Positions 38,492 to 48,935 of a DNA stretch of 64,000 bases are shown in pieces. Numbering within the stretch: position 1 is the stretch's first letter; every line of letters begins with the position of its first letter. Under the pieces are notes generated by a model, which saw only the letters and a program-made list of their open reading frames with translations, ran no database searches and was not told the origin of the DNA. The stretch is from JACXTP01 sp963789555 (GTDB taxonomy: Archaea > Thermoplasmatota > Thermoplasmata > Methanomassiliicoccales > UBA472): the NCBI GenBank assembly GCA_963789555.1, contig CAWBKY010000007.1:62001-126000 (forward strand). The letters are read 5' to 3'. The position numbers and the translations under genes are program-made.

Positions 38492-39234
38492 TCACATCCC
38501 CATCACCTCGGACCGGTCGAGTGGTCTCAGGGCCTCGGCCACGAAAGGTCCGGGGTCGATCTCCAGACCATATCGACGGAAGTAGGTCTGCAGGGAGGCC
38601 AACCCCTGGTGCATGGCCGCCGAGGCCTGAGTGAGCCTCACCCAGGCCGAATAACCGGTGCGGTCGACCCTGACCGCCTCGGAGAGGTCGATGAACCAAG
38701 GCTCCCCTTCGAACACCAGGATGTTGAAGGCGCTCAGATCGGTGTGCACCACGCCGGCGCGGGCCAATGCCTTGACGCCGAGGAGGACCTTGTCCAGGAA
38801 GGCCTGGGGGTCATCAAGTTCCACGTCCTGCAGCCTGGGGGCATGCCCGTTCTCATCGCCGAGGTAGCGCATGGACAGCATGTTCTCTACCCTGCGGGCC
38901 GGGGTCGGGACCCGGGCCCCACCCCTCCAGCACTGGAGGAGCATGTCGAATTCGTGGGCCGCCAACCATCCGGTGCGGTCCAGCTTTATTGGACCGCCAC
39001 CGCGATGGGAGGTGCGGTATAGGCGGTAGACCTTGACCGCCACCGGTGCATCATGGTACGAACATAGGAGGACGTCCGCCTCTTTGCCGGAGCTGATCTT
39101 GCCCTGACCTCGGTGGCCAATCCCGAGTCGAGGATGGCCTGCACCGTCGTTCGATAGTCTGCGTCGCGGAAATCAATGTTACCCGTGCGGATGCGCCACG
39201 CGACGCTGGCGTCCAGGTATGGATCGTTTGGCAT
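38492..39234 (-). CDS. rio1: RIO1-type serine/threonine kinase (frameshift)
   Basis: Atypical kinase of ribosome maturation. It opens MPNDPYLDASVAWRIRTGNI. A base is missing from a G run near 39105 (GGTCAGGGCAAG for GGTCAGGGGCAAG); corrected, the ATP loop reads GKISSGKEADVLLCSY followed by the lysine strand APVAVKVYR. The catalytic loop is VVHTDLSAFNILVFEG and the metal site FIDLSEAVRV. About 247 residues. The HTDLSxxN and IDxSEA forms place it in the RIO1 branch. It is followed by proS on the same strand, 96 bases away. Confidence 0.9.
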
Positions 39235-39697
39235 GTTTCTTTTCGATTCGGATCATGGCGTTCGTGACGCTGATTATGGTTTCACGCCAAGGTCCACATC
39301 GAATGGACAGGGGTCCCCGGCGTGTTCTTGAGAAATATTGGCGACATCATTTCCGGTTACCTCCTGGTCCTCAGACCATTTCGTCGATGAACAAACCCCC
39401 TAATAATCTTTAGCTCGAAGGGGCCACAGACCCTGCTATTGGGGGATCGCCTCATATTAGAAAGACCTGAAACAATTGATAAGATGATGGCAAAATGAAT
39501 GGCCCAGGTTTTTTAGGTCCTGTATGGTCATTGCTGTTGAAGGGGAAGGTTATGCCGGATTGAGGCCCAACCCTTAAAAGCAGATGTAGATGGACGTAGG
39601 ACAGACCAGCTACCTGAACGCATCAGTGACACTTGCGACAACAGGTTGGACCTGGGTGAGGCCCCCCGCAGTCAATGCAGCTGGAAAAGGTGATGGT
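39235..39697. other. Intergenic stretch, about 460 bases
   Basis: No protein or tRNA is convincing here. It holds promoter-like AT-rich sequence for rio1 on the minus strand and, near 39479-39500, a GATGATGGCAAAATGAATGG segment that contains box-C-like elements; a matching D box is not clear. The open plus-strand frame from 39590 is an antisense shadow of the PRPP synthetase gene beyond 39698. Confidence 0.4.
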
Positions 39698-40547
39698 TCA
39701 GATGGCCTTGGCGACCTCAGGGGCCACCGAGACCACCGAGACCTCGCTCTCCAAGGTGTTGGCGCAAACCATCTTGTCGCAATGCTTCTTCAGGCGGTCC
39801 AAGGCGTTGCCGATGAAAAGACCATGGGTGCAGGCGGCGTAGACGCTCCTGGCCCCGGCCCGCTTCAGCTCCTCGGTGGCCGCCACGATGGTGCCTCCGG
39901 TGGAGATGATGTCGTCGACGATGAGCACCTTCTTGTTGTTGCAATCGATGCTCTTGGGCGCCATGTGCACCTGGGTGCTGCTCAGCCTGGTCTTTATCAT
40001 GTAGTCGGACTCGCAATTCAGCGCCTCGGAGACCAGATGGGCGCGTTGCAAGGCGCCCTGGTCCGGGGCCAGCACCAGGTCGATGGCCGAGTCCTTGAAG
40101 TAACGCCCTATCGCCGGTGCTGCGAAGGTGTTGACCACCTCCACCTCATCGAACCAGTCCATTATGTCGATGTTATGGATGTCGACCAGGACGACCTTGT
40201 CGCAGTTCAAGCATTATATGGTCCACCATCACCTGGGCGCTCAACGGCTCCCCTTTGTTGAAGCGCTCGTCCTGGCGGGCGTAACCGAAGTAAGGGATGA
40301 CGTTTATGATGCGCTTGGCCCCCAAGGCATAAGCCGCATCCTGGAGCAGGAATAGTTCCACCAGGTTGCCGTCGGGCGAGGAGTTCTGCACGATGACCAC
40401 ATCGTCGTCGATGCTCTCCTTCTCCAGGCGCAAAAAGCATTCCCCGTCAGGGAACCGCTTCGTGCCCGAGGGCAGGTATTCAGCGTTCAAGGTGACGGCC
40501 AGGTCCTGGGCCAGCTTGGTCGAGGAGGAACCACCGATGACCAACAT
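39698..40547 (-). CDS. prs: Ribose-phosphate pyrophosphokinase (frameshift)
   Basis: Makes PRPP from ribose 5-phosphate and ATP. It begins MLVIGGSSSTKLAQDLAVTL. The flexible loop IPYFGYARQDERFNKGEPLS and the PRPP-binding site VLIVDDIISTGGTIVAATEE are complete. A one-base break near 40207 separates ...MVDHI from NCDKVVLVDIHNIDIMDWF. About 283 residues, the usual archaeal short form. ATG 40547 is chosen over ATG 40592 because the family starts there and CCTTAATAGC lies about 30 bases ahead. Confidence 0.92.
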
Positions 40548-40698
40548 CGTCCGGGCATCACGCTGGTTGCTATTAAGGGATTCGATTCCCATGCCCCCTT
40601 TCCCGATCTCTTCGGTCCATGATAATTATCGAACATGGCCTGGGGTCGGTCCGGAAACATTTTTATGTCCTCCGTATTATATAGTGCCCGGGATTGGG

Positions 40699-42357
40699 AT
40701 GCAGCAGAGCGAATCAGAGATTTCGGCCAGCCTAGCCGATGAACGGTCGGATAGGGAAGAGGTCGCGGAGAACGAGCCCTTGTACGAGGATGCCGGGGAG
40801 GACGACCCGAGCGAGCCTGAGCCAACGGTTCACCCCTCAGAACTGGCCAAGCCCAAACCGCGCGGCCCGCCCACACATATCGTCAAGGACCCGCAATACG
40901 GGGACCTGGACGGCGTCGGGGTGATCTTCGGCAATGTCGGCACTACCAACTTCCACTCCCGTCTCATCGGCGACATCGATAAGATGGAATATGTCATGGT
41001 CAAGCATCAGCACGACGGATGGACCCTGGGCCAGATCGTCGATGTGGAGCGCAAGACCGACCTCACCTTGGAAAAGGCCAAGCGCATCTCCGACGGAGGT
41101 TCCGTCGACATCGAAGAGATAGTCATCGCCAAGGTCGATATCCTCGGCTACCGCGATGACCGTAACCTGCTCCAGGTCAATCGCACTCCATTCAAGGCCG
41201 GAGATACGATATTCCGTGCCAAGGACGAGCTCATCAAGAACGTCATCGGCCTCAAGGAAGGCAGCCCCACCGGCGCCTACCTGGGACTCCTCTTCGGTCA
41301 CAACATCCGCGTCGAGGTGGACATCAACTCCATGGTGCAGAAGCACGTCTGCATCCTCGCCAAGACCGGCGGCGGCAAGAGCTTCCTCTGCGGCGACCTC
41401 ATCGAGGAGCTCATGAAGCATGAGGTAACGGTGCTGGTCATCGACCCTCATGGCGAGTATGGCGCCATGCGCGAGACCGGCTCCAAGCCCAAAGGGGCGA
41501 GGGATTTCAAGATCGAGCCTCGCGGCTTCGCCGACCAGATATTGGAGTTCGCCACCGACACCACCGCCAACCCGAAGGCGAAACCGCTCAAGTTCACCCT
41601 CGGGAACATAGAGGCCAGGGACCTGTTGGCCCTCACCCAGATCAAGAACGGAAAGACCTTCCTCACCTCTTTGCGCAAGGCCATCGACAGCGTGAAGTCG
41701 GTCAAGAAGGACTACGGGCTGAGGGACATAATTGCCATGCTGGAGTCCGAGGAGGACAGCAACAACAACTCCCTCATCGCTGAACTGGAATATCTGGACG
41801 AGGTGAAGATATTCGCCCCACAGGGCACCAAGATCGACGAGCTGGTGGTCAAGGGCAAGATGACCATAATCAACCTTCGCGGCACGCCCCCGGACATCGC
41901 CGAGCTCATAGTCAACCGCATAGCCTCCGCGCTGTTCGAACTGCGCAAGCTAGGCAAGGTCCCGCCGATGATGCTCGTCTGCGAGGAGGCACACAACTGG
42001 TGCCCTCAACAGGGCCTTTCCGCCTCGAGCAAGATCCTGCGTACCATCGCCGCCGAGGGGCGCAAGTTCGGCCTCGGTCTCACCATCATCAGCCAGAGAG
42101 CGGCGAAGATAGACAAGAACGTGCTCAGCCAGTGCAACACCCAGATGATATTGAAGGTCACCAATCCCAACGACCTCAAGGCCATAACCAACTCGCTCGA
42201 GGGCATCGCCGAGGGCATGGACGATGAGATCCAACGCCTTCCCATCGGCGTGGCCTTGATAGTCGGAGGCAATATCCAGAACCCCCTCTTCATCGAGGTC
42301 AGGCCCAGGGAGTCGAGGCATGGCGGGGAGAGCGTGGAGATCATCCCCACGAGGTAG
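40699..42357 (+). CDS. herA: HerA DNA helicase
   Basis: 552 residues from ATG 40699 (an in-frame GTG at 40684 is possible). HerA pumps along double-stranded DNA and works with NurA in end resection. The N-terminal tail is acidic and unusual (EPLYEDAGEDDPSEPEPTV), then HAS-barrel, then the ATPase: Walker A ILAKTGGGKSF, Walker B MMLVCEEAHNW and the arginine-finger region LTIISQRAAKIDKNVL. No NurA, Mre11 or Rad50 gene is adjacent. Strong TATA-like TATTATATA lies just ahead. Ends in TAG. Confidence 0.95.
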   Translation: MQQSESEISASLADERSDREEVAENEPLYEDAGEDDPSEPEPTVHPSELAKPKPRGPPTHIVKDPQYGDLDGVGVIFGNVGTTNFHSRLIGDIDKMEYVMVKHQHDGWTLGQIVDVERKTDLTLEKAKRISDGGSVDIEEIVIAKVDILGYRDDRNLLQVNRTPFKAGDTIFRAKDELIKNVIGLKEGSPTGAYLGLLFGHNIRVEVDINSMVQKHVCILAKTGGGKSFLCGDLIEELMKHEVTVLVIDPHGEYGAMRETGSKPKGARDFKIEPRGFADQILEFATDTTANPKAKPLKFTLGNIEARDLLALTQIKNGKTFLTSLRKAIDSVKSVKKDYGLRDIIAMLESEEDSNNNSLIAELEYLDEVKIFAPQGTKIDELVVKGKMTIINLRGTPPDIAELIVNRIASALFELRKLGKVPPMMLVCEEAHNWCPQQGLSASSKILRTIAAEGRKFGLGLTIISQRAAKIDKNVLSQCNTQMILKVTNPNDLKAITNSLEGIAEGMDDEIQRLPIGVALIVGGNIQNPLFIEVRPRESRHGGESVEIIPTR

Positions 42358-42359
42358 AG

Positions 42360-42653
42360 ATGCGGGACCATCTCACCCCCGAGCATGTGCAGAGGTACCT
42401 GGACATTACCAGAAGGGCCCTGGACAAGGTCAAGGTGGCCGCTCCGGAACGGTCCTTCAACAAAAAGCTCGCCGAAAGCTTCCTAGAGATGGCCAACACC
42501 TATTACCACGACGCGATGCATTTCCGGGACCAAGGCGACCTGGTGAACGCCTTCGCCTGCGTCAACTACTCCCATGGATGGTTGGACTGTGGCGCCCGCA
42601 TCGGGCTCTTTGACGTGGGCCAGGACGACCAGCTTTTCACGTTGTACGAGTGA
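42360..42653 (+). CDS. DUF357-domain protein
   Basis: 97 residues starting two bases after the HerA stop, so the two are cotranscribed. All-helical with the family pattern MANTYYHDAMHFRDQGDLVN and AFACVNYSHGWLDCGARIGL. DUF357 proteins are archaeal and small; no function is established. Next to HerA it may have a role in DNA metabolism, which is inference only. Its stop and that of the pantoate kinase gene on the other strand abut at 42653/42654. Confidence 0.85.
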   Translation: MRDHLTPEHVQRYLDITRRALDKVKVAAPERSFNKKLAESFLEMANTYYHDAMHFRDQGDLVNAFACVNYSHGWLDCGARIGLFDVGQDDQLFTLYE

Positions 42654-43517
42654 TCAGAGCAACCTCGCCCCTTCCAGGTCCACGCTCGTCCTGAAGGTCA
42701 TTCCGAAACGGCGCAGCTGGCGTTCCAGACCGTCCAGGTCCGGTCCCGCTGCGAAGACCGAGTTCCCCACCATGCACATCGACCCCAGGCCCAACCCGTC
42801 GATGCTCACCAGCGCCTTCCTTACCCGTTCGGTCAACAAGCCAGAGCTGGCCGTGAAATCGACCGCGAGGTCCAATAGGTTGTAGAGGTCCCTCTTCTTG
42901 GCAAATCTTTCCAGGCATTCCTCCCCCGCTCGGTTGATGGCCGCCGCCTTATCGGGGTCCAGGATCACCGATGAGGTGTCGATGCTTGGGCCGACCCGGG
43001 CCAGGACCATATCGAAGTCGCCGGGGATGCGCTGCACCTCGCCGAAAGGCGGTAGGCCCTCCTTCCTCCGATAGGTGACACCGGTGCACTGCAGCGCTGC
43101 GACGTCGCCAAGGCCAGTGCCGCTCTCCACCTCCGCGATATGGGCGGCGGTGTAGGCCTCCTCCTCGCCCAGGCCGAGCAATTCAGTTAACGCCATCGCT
43201 GATGACAACGCCCCTGCCGCGCTCATGCCGAAGCCTTGGGACACTGGCAGTTGCAGGGTGGTGAACACGTCGACGTCCAGCTTTTCCTCCCCTAGCAGAT
43301 GCCGAATCGCCCTTTCGGTGACATGGGCCTTCGCCCTGGCGCCGTTTATCTTGACCTCGACCTTGCCCACACCCTCCTTGAGGACGACGCGAGACTGGGC
43401 CCCCAACCTGACACAGAATCCCGCTCCGCGCGAGCCCGTCTCCAGCACATTCTCGTGGCGACAGATCTGGAAGAACCCAGTGATGTGTCCGGGGCAGAAG
43501 GCGGTGGCCTGCCTCAT
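42654..43517 (-). CDS. Pantoate kinase
   Basis: 287 residues, intact GHMP kinase (COG1829). The ATP loop is LPVSQGFGMSAAGALSSAM, and ESGTGLGDVAAL is the second conserved block. In archaea this enzyme phosphorylates pantoate, followed by phosphopantothenate synthetase, replacing the bacterial PanC-PanK route to CoA. ATG 43517 overlaps the coaBC stop (ATGA), linking it to the CoA pathway. Confidence 0.92.
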   Translation of the reverse strand: MRQATAFCPGHITGFFQICRHENVLETGSRGAGFCVRLGAQSRVVLKEGVGKVEVKINGARAKAHVTERAIRHLLGEEKLDVDVFTTLQLPVSQGFGMSAAGALSSAMALTELLGLGEEEAYTAAHIAEVESGTGLGDVAALQCTGVTYRRKEGLPPFGEVQRIPGDFDMVLARVGPSIDTSSVILDPDKAAAINRAGEECLERFAKKRDLYNLLDLAVDFTASSGLLTERVRKALVSIDGLGLGSMCMVGNSVFAAGPDLDGLERQLRRFGMTFRTSVDLEGARLL

Positions 43518-44707
43518 AGCAGACCTCTCAGCTCGGCCATCAAGCTCCAGGCCACCTCTGCCTTATTGCCCTTGAGCTTGATAGGGTTGGAGCTCCTCTC
43601 CACCAGATAGACCTCGGTGGACCCCTTCTGCACATTGCGCAGGTCGTTGGCGACCATGGCGTCCAGGCCGTGCCTCTCCAATCTTTCCATCGCCTTGGAG
43701 ACCAGCACATCATCTCGGACCCCAGACTCTGCCTTGAACCCGACCACCTTGGCCTTGCCCACGATCTTGGGCAGGACCTTCGGAACGGCCCTCAGCTCCA
43801 GTGTCATCCCTCCCTCGTCAGAGGATACCTTGCCTTTTTTCCTCATCGGTGCAAAATCGGACAGGGCGGCCGGGACCAGCACCAGGTCATGGTCCAATTC
43901 CTCGGCCAGGCCCAAAAGGTCTTCTACCGTGACGAATCGTTTGGTCGGGACATAGTTGGGCAGAGGCATCTGGCAGCGCCCCATCCACAGCTCCACCTCC
44001 GCCCCTTGGTAGAACGCGGCCTTGGCCAGCTCGACGGCCGTCTCACCGGTCCCACGATTGGTGATGACCCGCATGTCGTCGATGGGCTCCTCGGAGGAGC
44101 CTCCTATGATCAGCACCTTCTTGCCCTCGTATGCGCGCCCGCTCAAAGCCCGTATGGCCTGGGCCACGATCTCCTCGTTGTCGGCGATCTTGGCCTTCTT
44201 CCCTTCCATCCTCGGGCCGATGAACCCGACCCCCACGTCCCTCAATCTCCCGATGTTCTCCTGCACGAAGGGATTCTGGAGCATGGACGCATGCATGGCC
44301 GGAGCGATGAGCATCGGAACGCCCGTGCCCAGGGCGATGGTGGCCATCGTCGTCACCGGCGTGTCATCGATTCCGACCGCGACCTTGGACAGCGTGTTGG
44401 CGGTGCAGGGCGCGATCAATAGGAGGTCGGCCCTGTCCGGTGAATCGCCCAGCAGGTCCACGTGCTGCACCCTCCCGTCCAGCTCGACGATGGCCGGATG
44501 ACCGGTGGCGAACTCCATGGCCCAGGGGGTGATGAGCTTGGCCCCCTCCTTGGAAAGCACGGCATGTACGTCTGCGCCATGGCGGATGAGCTCCCGAGCC
44601 AGTTCCAGGCATTCCACCGCGGCGATGGAACCTGTGATGGCCAGGACGATCCTCTTGTCCTTCAGCCGAGCGCTCTTCATGCCGCGTATGCTCTCCGAGG
44701 GGTGCAT
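43514..44707 (-). CDS. coaBC: Phosphopantothenoylcysteine synthetase/decarboxylase
   Basis: 397 residues, intact. The N-terminal flavin decarboxylase (CoaC) has IVLAITGSIAAVECLELARE, the active-site loop LIAPCTANTLSKVAVGI and APAMHASM. The C-terminal CoaB domain starts KVLIIGGSSEEPIDDMRVIT. Together they convert 4'-phosphopantothenate to 4'-phosphopantetheine. Start ATG 44707 or 44680; both precede the domain. Next to pantoate kinase it forms a CoA unit. Confidence 0.95.
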   Translation of the reverse strand: MHPSESIRGMKSARLKDKRIVLAITGSIAAVECLELARELIRHGADVHAVLSKEGAKLITPWAMEFATGHPAIVELDGRVQHVDLLGDSPDRADLLLIAPCTANTLSKVAVGIDDTPVTTMATIALGTGVPMLIAPAMHASMLQNPFVQENIGRLRDVGVGFIGPRMEGKKAKIADNEEIVAQAIRALSGRAYEGKKVLIIGGSSEEPIDDMRVITNRGTGETAVELAKAAFYQGAEVELWMGRCQMPLPNYVPTKRFVTVEDLLGLAEELDHDLVLVPAALSDFAPMRKKGKVSSDEGGMTLELRAVPKVLPKIVGKAKVVGFKAESGVRDDVLVSKAMERLERHGLDAMVANDLRNVQKGSTEVYLVERSSNPIKLKGNKAEVAWSLMAELRGLL

Positions 44708-44731
44708 GTCCCTCGATACCTCGTTCCGGTT

Positions 44732-45337
44732 TTATAGCTTCTTCCGGAACACGTTGAAAATCTCCGCGGTCACATCTTCGATGGGCCGGTCAGCGTCCAC
44801 CAATATGATGTCGCGATCCCTCTCCGCCCATCCCCGATAAGCTCGGTCCACCTTTCGCAGGTAGTCCAGCTTCTCGAACTTGCTCCTTCCGGACCTGGAG
44901 CTCAATCGGTCCAGGGCTTTCTCAGGGGATATCGTAAGAAGGAAAATGGCATCAGGTTCGATGACGACAGGCCGGTTCAGCTCCCAGAGCCATCCCACTG
45001 GGTCGGCCATGCGGTCCTGCAGCGCCGCGCTCTGATAGGCTATGGTGGAGGCATAGTAGCGGTCGCAAACGACCACCTTGCCCTCTGCCATCCAACCTTT
45101 GATCTGGCCGGTATGTAGGGCTCGGTCCGCCACGAAGAGCAGTGCCTCCGCCGCATCGTCTATGCCCTCTTGGTTGGCCCGCCGCACCGCATCCCCGGTC
45201 CAGAGGGTGGAAGGCTCGGCCGTGACCATGCATTCCCGTCCTAGCTCCTCCCGCACCAGTTCAGCCAATCGATTGGCCATGGTGCTCTTCCCCGAGCCGT
45301 CTATTCCCTCAAGGACGAAGAACGCTCCGCGTTTCAT
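44732..45337 (-). CDS. tmk: Thymidylate kinase
   Basis: 201 residues, intact. P-loop FFVLEGIDGSGKSTMANRLA, the DR-Y motif VVCDRYYASTIAYQSAALQD and a lid with RSGRSKFEKLDYLRKVDRAY. It phosphorylates dTMP to dTDP. ATG 45337 has GAGG seven bases ahead; an in-frame TTG at 45346 is less likely. It lies between the gcvPB and coaBC genes on the same strand with short gaps. Confidence 0.93.
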   Translation of the reverse strand: MKRGAFFVLEGIDGSGKSTMANRLAELVREELGRECMVTAEPSTLWTGDAVRRANQEGIDDAAEALLFVADRALHTGQIKGWMAEGKVVVCDRYYASTIAYQSAALQDRMADPVGWLWELNRPVVIEPDAIFLLTISPEKALDRLSSRSGRSKFEKLDYLRKVDRAYRGWAERDRDIILVDADRPIEDVTAEIFNVFRKKL

Positions 45338-45351
45338 GCGCCTCAATCTCT

Positions 45352-46820
45352 TCAGCTGAACTTATCCTTTTTCGCCAGGTAGGCATCATAGCTGAGGATC
45401 AGTTCCTTGGCGGCGAACAGCTCGTCCACCCTCTGCCTCGAGGTGGAGTGCGGGGCGCCCTTTACCAGCTCTGGGTCCTCCTCGGCGATGGCGATCATGG
45501 CGTCAGCGAAGAGGTCAAGCTCGAACTTGGTCTCCGTCTCGGTGGGCTCGATCATCAACGCCTCCGGGACCAGGGCAGGGAAGTAGATGGTAGGCGACAT
45601 GAAGCCGTAGTCCAAAAGACGCTTGGCCACGTCCAGGGCGCGTACGTCCTTCTCCATCGTCAGACGTTTCGCGCTCACCACGAACTCATGCTTTCGCAGC
45701 TCGCCATAGGGCAGATCGTAGACACCTTGCAACCTCTGCCTCAGGTAGTTGGAGTTGAGCACGGCGCGTTGGGACACCTCCCTCAGACCGTCCCCTCCGT
45801 TGCGGAGGATGTAGGCGTAGGCCCGCACCAGAACGGCGAAGTTGCCATAGAAGGAGCGCACCTTCCCTATACTGTCCTGGCGATCGAATTCGAGCGCGTA
45901 TCGGTCTCCCGTCTTGACCACCCTCGGCACGGGCAGGAACGGCTCCAGGTGGGCCTTGACCCCCACCGGTCCCGCGCCTGGCCCTCCGCCGCCATGCGGC
46001 GTGGCGAACGTCTTGTGCAGGTTGAAGTGCACGATGTCGAAGTCCATCAGGCCCGGCGAGGTGTGCCCCAGGATGGCGTTGAAGTTGGCGCCATCATAGT
46101 AGAGGAGGGCACCTGCGCCATGGACCAGCTTGGCCACCTCTCGGATGCGGCCCTCGAATATCCCTAGGGTGTTGGGGTTGGTGATCATGAAGGCGGCGGT
46201 GCGCGCCGAAAGGGCGGACCTGAGCGCCCCAAGGTCGACGCATCCGTCCGCGTCCGAGGGTATCTCAATGACATTGTAGCCAGCCATGGCCGCGCTGGCG
46301 GGATTGGTGCCATGGGCCGCGTCCGGGACGATGACCTCGATGCGCTTGTCCCCCCGTTTGGCGTGGTAGGCCTTGATGATCAGCATCCCGTGAACTCGCC
46401 TTGAGCCCCGGCGGCCGGTTGCAACGTGACCGCATCCATGCCGGAGATCTTGCACAACGCCCTGTTCCAGCTCGTACATCAGGCGCAGGGAGCCTTGCAC
46501 GGTTCCTCCTCCTGGTACGGGTGCACCGACGTGACCGAAGGTAGGGCGGCCAACTTGGTCGCAGTACTTTGGGATTGTACTTCATGGTGCACGAGCCCAG
46601 GGGGTAGAGGCCGTTGTCCACGCCGAAGTTCATCTGGGACAGGTTTGCGTAGTGCTTCACCACCGCCCTTTCGGGCAGGTTGGGCAGGCAGGCCCTGTGC
46701 GGGACATCCCTTCTGGAAGGTCCATGTTCGTGGTCCGGTGCTTCCGGTGAGGTAGAGGTCGTTCTCCCCGTTCAGTTCGAAGACCAACTGGTCATCATAG
46801 CGGGCCTGGCGGTACATCAT
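45352..46820 (-). CDS. gcvPB: Glycine dehydrogenase (decarboxylating), subunit 2 (frameshifts)
   Basis: PLP-bearing half of split P-protein of the glycine cleavage system. The N-terminus reads MMYRQARYDDQLVFELNGEN, then, after several frame breaks between 46720 and 46400, MNFGVDNGLYPLGSCTMKYN. From 46390 it is intact for about 340 residues, with VIVPDAAHGTNPASAAMAGY and the PLP lysine region FNLHKTFATPHGGGGPGAGP. Reconstructed length about 485. Two tandem ATGs (46820, 46817) overlap the gcvPA stop. Confidence 0.88.
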
Positions 46821-48139
46821 GTCACCTCCTGCAGCGCGGCGATCAGCCGGTCATGGTCCGAGGGGGTGTGCATCTCGGTGGTGCAAAGCAGCATCTGGTC
46901 CACCATGCGTGGCACGTGGGCTCTGCATCTGCATCCCCGCCGATCACCCCGTGCTTGAGCAGGACCTTGTTCAGTTTCTCGGGGCGGACCGGGGAGCTGA
47001 TGACGAACTCATTGAAATGGGAGGCCTCGAAAAGGGGAGATCGAATCCGTGGATATCGTCGATGCGCTCCATCAACTCCTTGGCGTTCTGGATATTGATG
47101 GCGGCGATCTCCCTGAGCCCCTTCCGCCTACAGGGGCAAGATAGACCACGCTGCCGCCGCCATCAAAGCCTCGTTCGTACAGATGTTGGACGTGGCCTTG
47201 CCACGACGGATGTGTTGTTCCCGGGTCTGCAGGGTCATGCAGAAGGCGCGACGGCCCGAGACGTCCTTGGTCATGCCGATGAGGCGTCCCGGCATCTTCC
47301 GCACATGCTCCATCCGGATGGCGAATATGCCCAGCAGCGGCCCCCCGAAGTTCATCGGGGAACCAAGCATCTGACCCTCCCCGATGACGATGTCAGCCCC
47401 GTACTCGCCGGAGGTGTCAGGATCCCAGGGATATGGGATTGACCCCGACCATCAGCACCGTATCTGGGAACATGCGAGCTTGAGCTTGGGTGCGACCGGG
47501 TCTATGACGCCGAACAGGTTGGGCACCTCCAAGTAGATCCCACAGACCGCATCGTCGTATTTGGCGCGCAGGTCGTCCAGGTCCGTCCCTCAGTGAACGG
47601 GTCATAAGCGTATTCGACGATCTCCATGCCCAAGCCGCCGTGTAATTGCGGAGGACGCTCCGTTTCTCCCAGCTAATGGCCTCTGGCACCAGGAACTTGC
47701 CTTCGCGGCCGGATGCGGAAGGACATGGTGGCCGCCTCGCCCAAGGCGGTGGAGGCATCGTAGTTGGAGGAGTTGACCACATCCATCCCGGTGAGCTCCG
47801 GGACATCATGCTCTGGTACTCGAACATGGTCTGGAGCATGCCCTGGGAGATCTCCGACTGGTAGGGCGTGTAGGAGGTGAGGAGCTCGGACCTGGAGACG
47901 ATGTTGCGGACCGCGGCCGGAACGAAATGATTGTAGACCCCCGCGCCAAGGAAGCTGGCATGTCCTCGGTCGTGACATTGGGGCGTAGCATCTCCCTGAT
48001 CGTCCTGACCACCTCCGATCTCGCTCAGACCGTCTGGGAGGTCCAGTCCTCCCATCCTCACATCCTCCGGGATGTCGTCGAAAAGTTGCTCCACATCCTG
48101 TAATCCGAGGTAGTCCAGCATCCTGCGGTCCAAGGCCAT
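46817..48139 (-). CDS. gcvPA: Glycine dehydrogenase (decarboxylating), subunit 1 (heavily frame-broken)
   Basis: Fragments in all three frames are colinear with gcvPA: MLDYLGLQDVEQLFDDIPED, TIREMLRPNVTTEDMPASL, FLGAGVYNHFVPAAVRNIVS, TSYTPYQSEISQGMLQTMFE, ELTGMDVVNSSNYDASTALG, MNFGGPLLGIFAIRMEHVRK and TLQTREQHIRRGKATSNICT. The gene ends HDRLIAALQEVT with TGA at 46817-46819. At least eight one-base breaks fall in 1.3 kb, the worst density in the window. A TATA box (AAGGTATATA, 48171-48180) lies about 35 bases before ATG 48139. No gcvH or gcvT is in the window. Confidence 0.8.
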
Positions 48140-48167
48140 GTATATCTGCCTGGATTGACCATCGGCG

Positions 48168-48659
48168 GGATATATACCTTTTCGAGGCACCGATCGGCCA
48201 GGTGATCGAAGAGAGGCCAGTGAGTTCGAGGTTCAGACTGCGAAATCCTTCGGGGCCGGTCAACACCGGCCTCCCTGACCAACCGGGAGAAGTAGGAGGG
48301 AGCGATTCCACGTCCTTGATCTCGCCTTTGACGATGCGTCGCCAGCCTGACCCGTTTCTCCGCATCATATTGGCACGCCGTTGCATGAAAGGTAATGTTT
48401 GAGGAGACGACACGAGTTGGCCACCCTTCCGGTCCCAATCGGTGAGGATGATCGCGGTCTTGCCTTCTCGGGCCAACTGCTCCGCCACATGCAGGATGCC
48501 GTCCCGGCTCTGCACCTGGATCATCTCCCCATGCACGCCAGCAGGTTCAGGCCGCCCACGTCCCGACGCCCTTCGACCAGGATGACACATGGTCAGGAGG
48601 CCGTTCGGCCAGCTCGTCCAAAGGAGCAGGCCGAGCTGCCGCAACCGTTCCTCTGGCAT
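48168..48659 (-). CDS. TOPRIM-domain protein, small-primase-like (frameshifts)
   Basis: Begins MPEERLRQLGLLL; corrected frames give ILVEGRRDVGGLNLLACMG, then GKTAIILTDWDRKGGQLVSS. VEGRRD and DxDxKG are the two acidic motifs of a TOPRIM site. Further pieces are LKHYLSCNGVPI, IVKGEIKDVESL and SYFSRLVREAG. This fits the archaeal COG1658 group (about 130-160 residues), related to primase and RNase M5 TOPRIM domains, role unknown. The 3' end is uncertain because no in-frame stop is seen before gcvPA. Confidence 0.6.
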
Positions 48660-48671
48660 CCCAGCGATCGC

Positions 48672-48935
48672 TCATCGCCATGCCTCCAATATCCCATGAC
48701 ATTGATCAAGGTCGACAATCGAGTGGACATCGTCTTGTCCCTGACGGTCTGACCACGCACTATCGCCGCCCTGCAACGGAACAGCGTCGCCCAACGAGCC
48801 TCTCCACCTCTCGATTGGCCCTTGCCGTCCTCTGGCGGTTCCTTTACCTTGACCTGGAAACGCCTCCTCCATTGGTCGTATGCCCCAACTCGCTGCGGCT
48901 AGCCCCCGGCACCACATGGACGTCCAACTCCGTCC
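48672..48935 (-). CDS. DUF167 (YggU-like) protein (frameshifts)
   Basis: Fragments LDVHVVPGASRSELG, YDQWRRRFQVKVKEPPEDGK, KANREVERLVG and VRGQTVRDKTM together match the whole DUF167 fold, which is about 85-95 residues. The family occurs widely in archaea and bacteria and has no firm function. The start is unclear: the in-frame codon before LDVHV is TTG and an upstream TAG is close. It ends next to the TOPRIM start and is probably in the same transcript. Confidence 0.55.
   Translation of the reverse strand, partial: GRSWTSMWCRGLAAASWGIRPMEEAFPGQGKGTARGRQGPIERWRGSLGDAVPLQGGDSAWSDRQGQDDVHSIVDLDQCHGILEAWR

Noticed and set aside
39590..40261. Plus-strand open frame of about 220 codons
   Set aside because: Most of it is antisense to PRPP synthetase; the first 35 codons have no recognisable domain.
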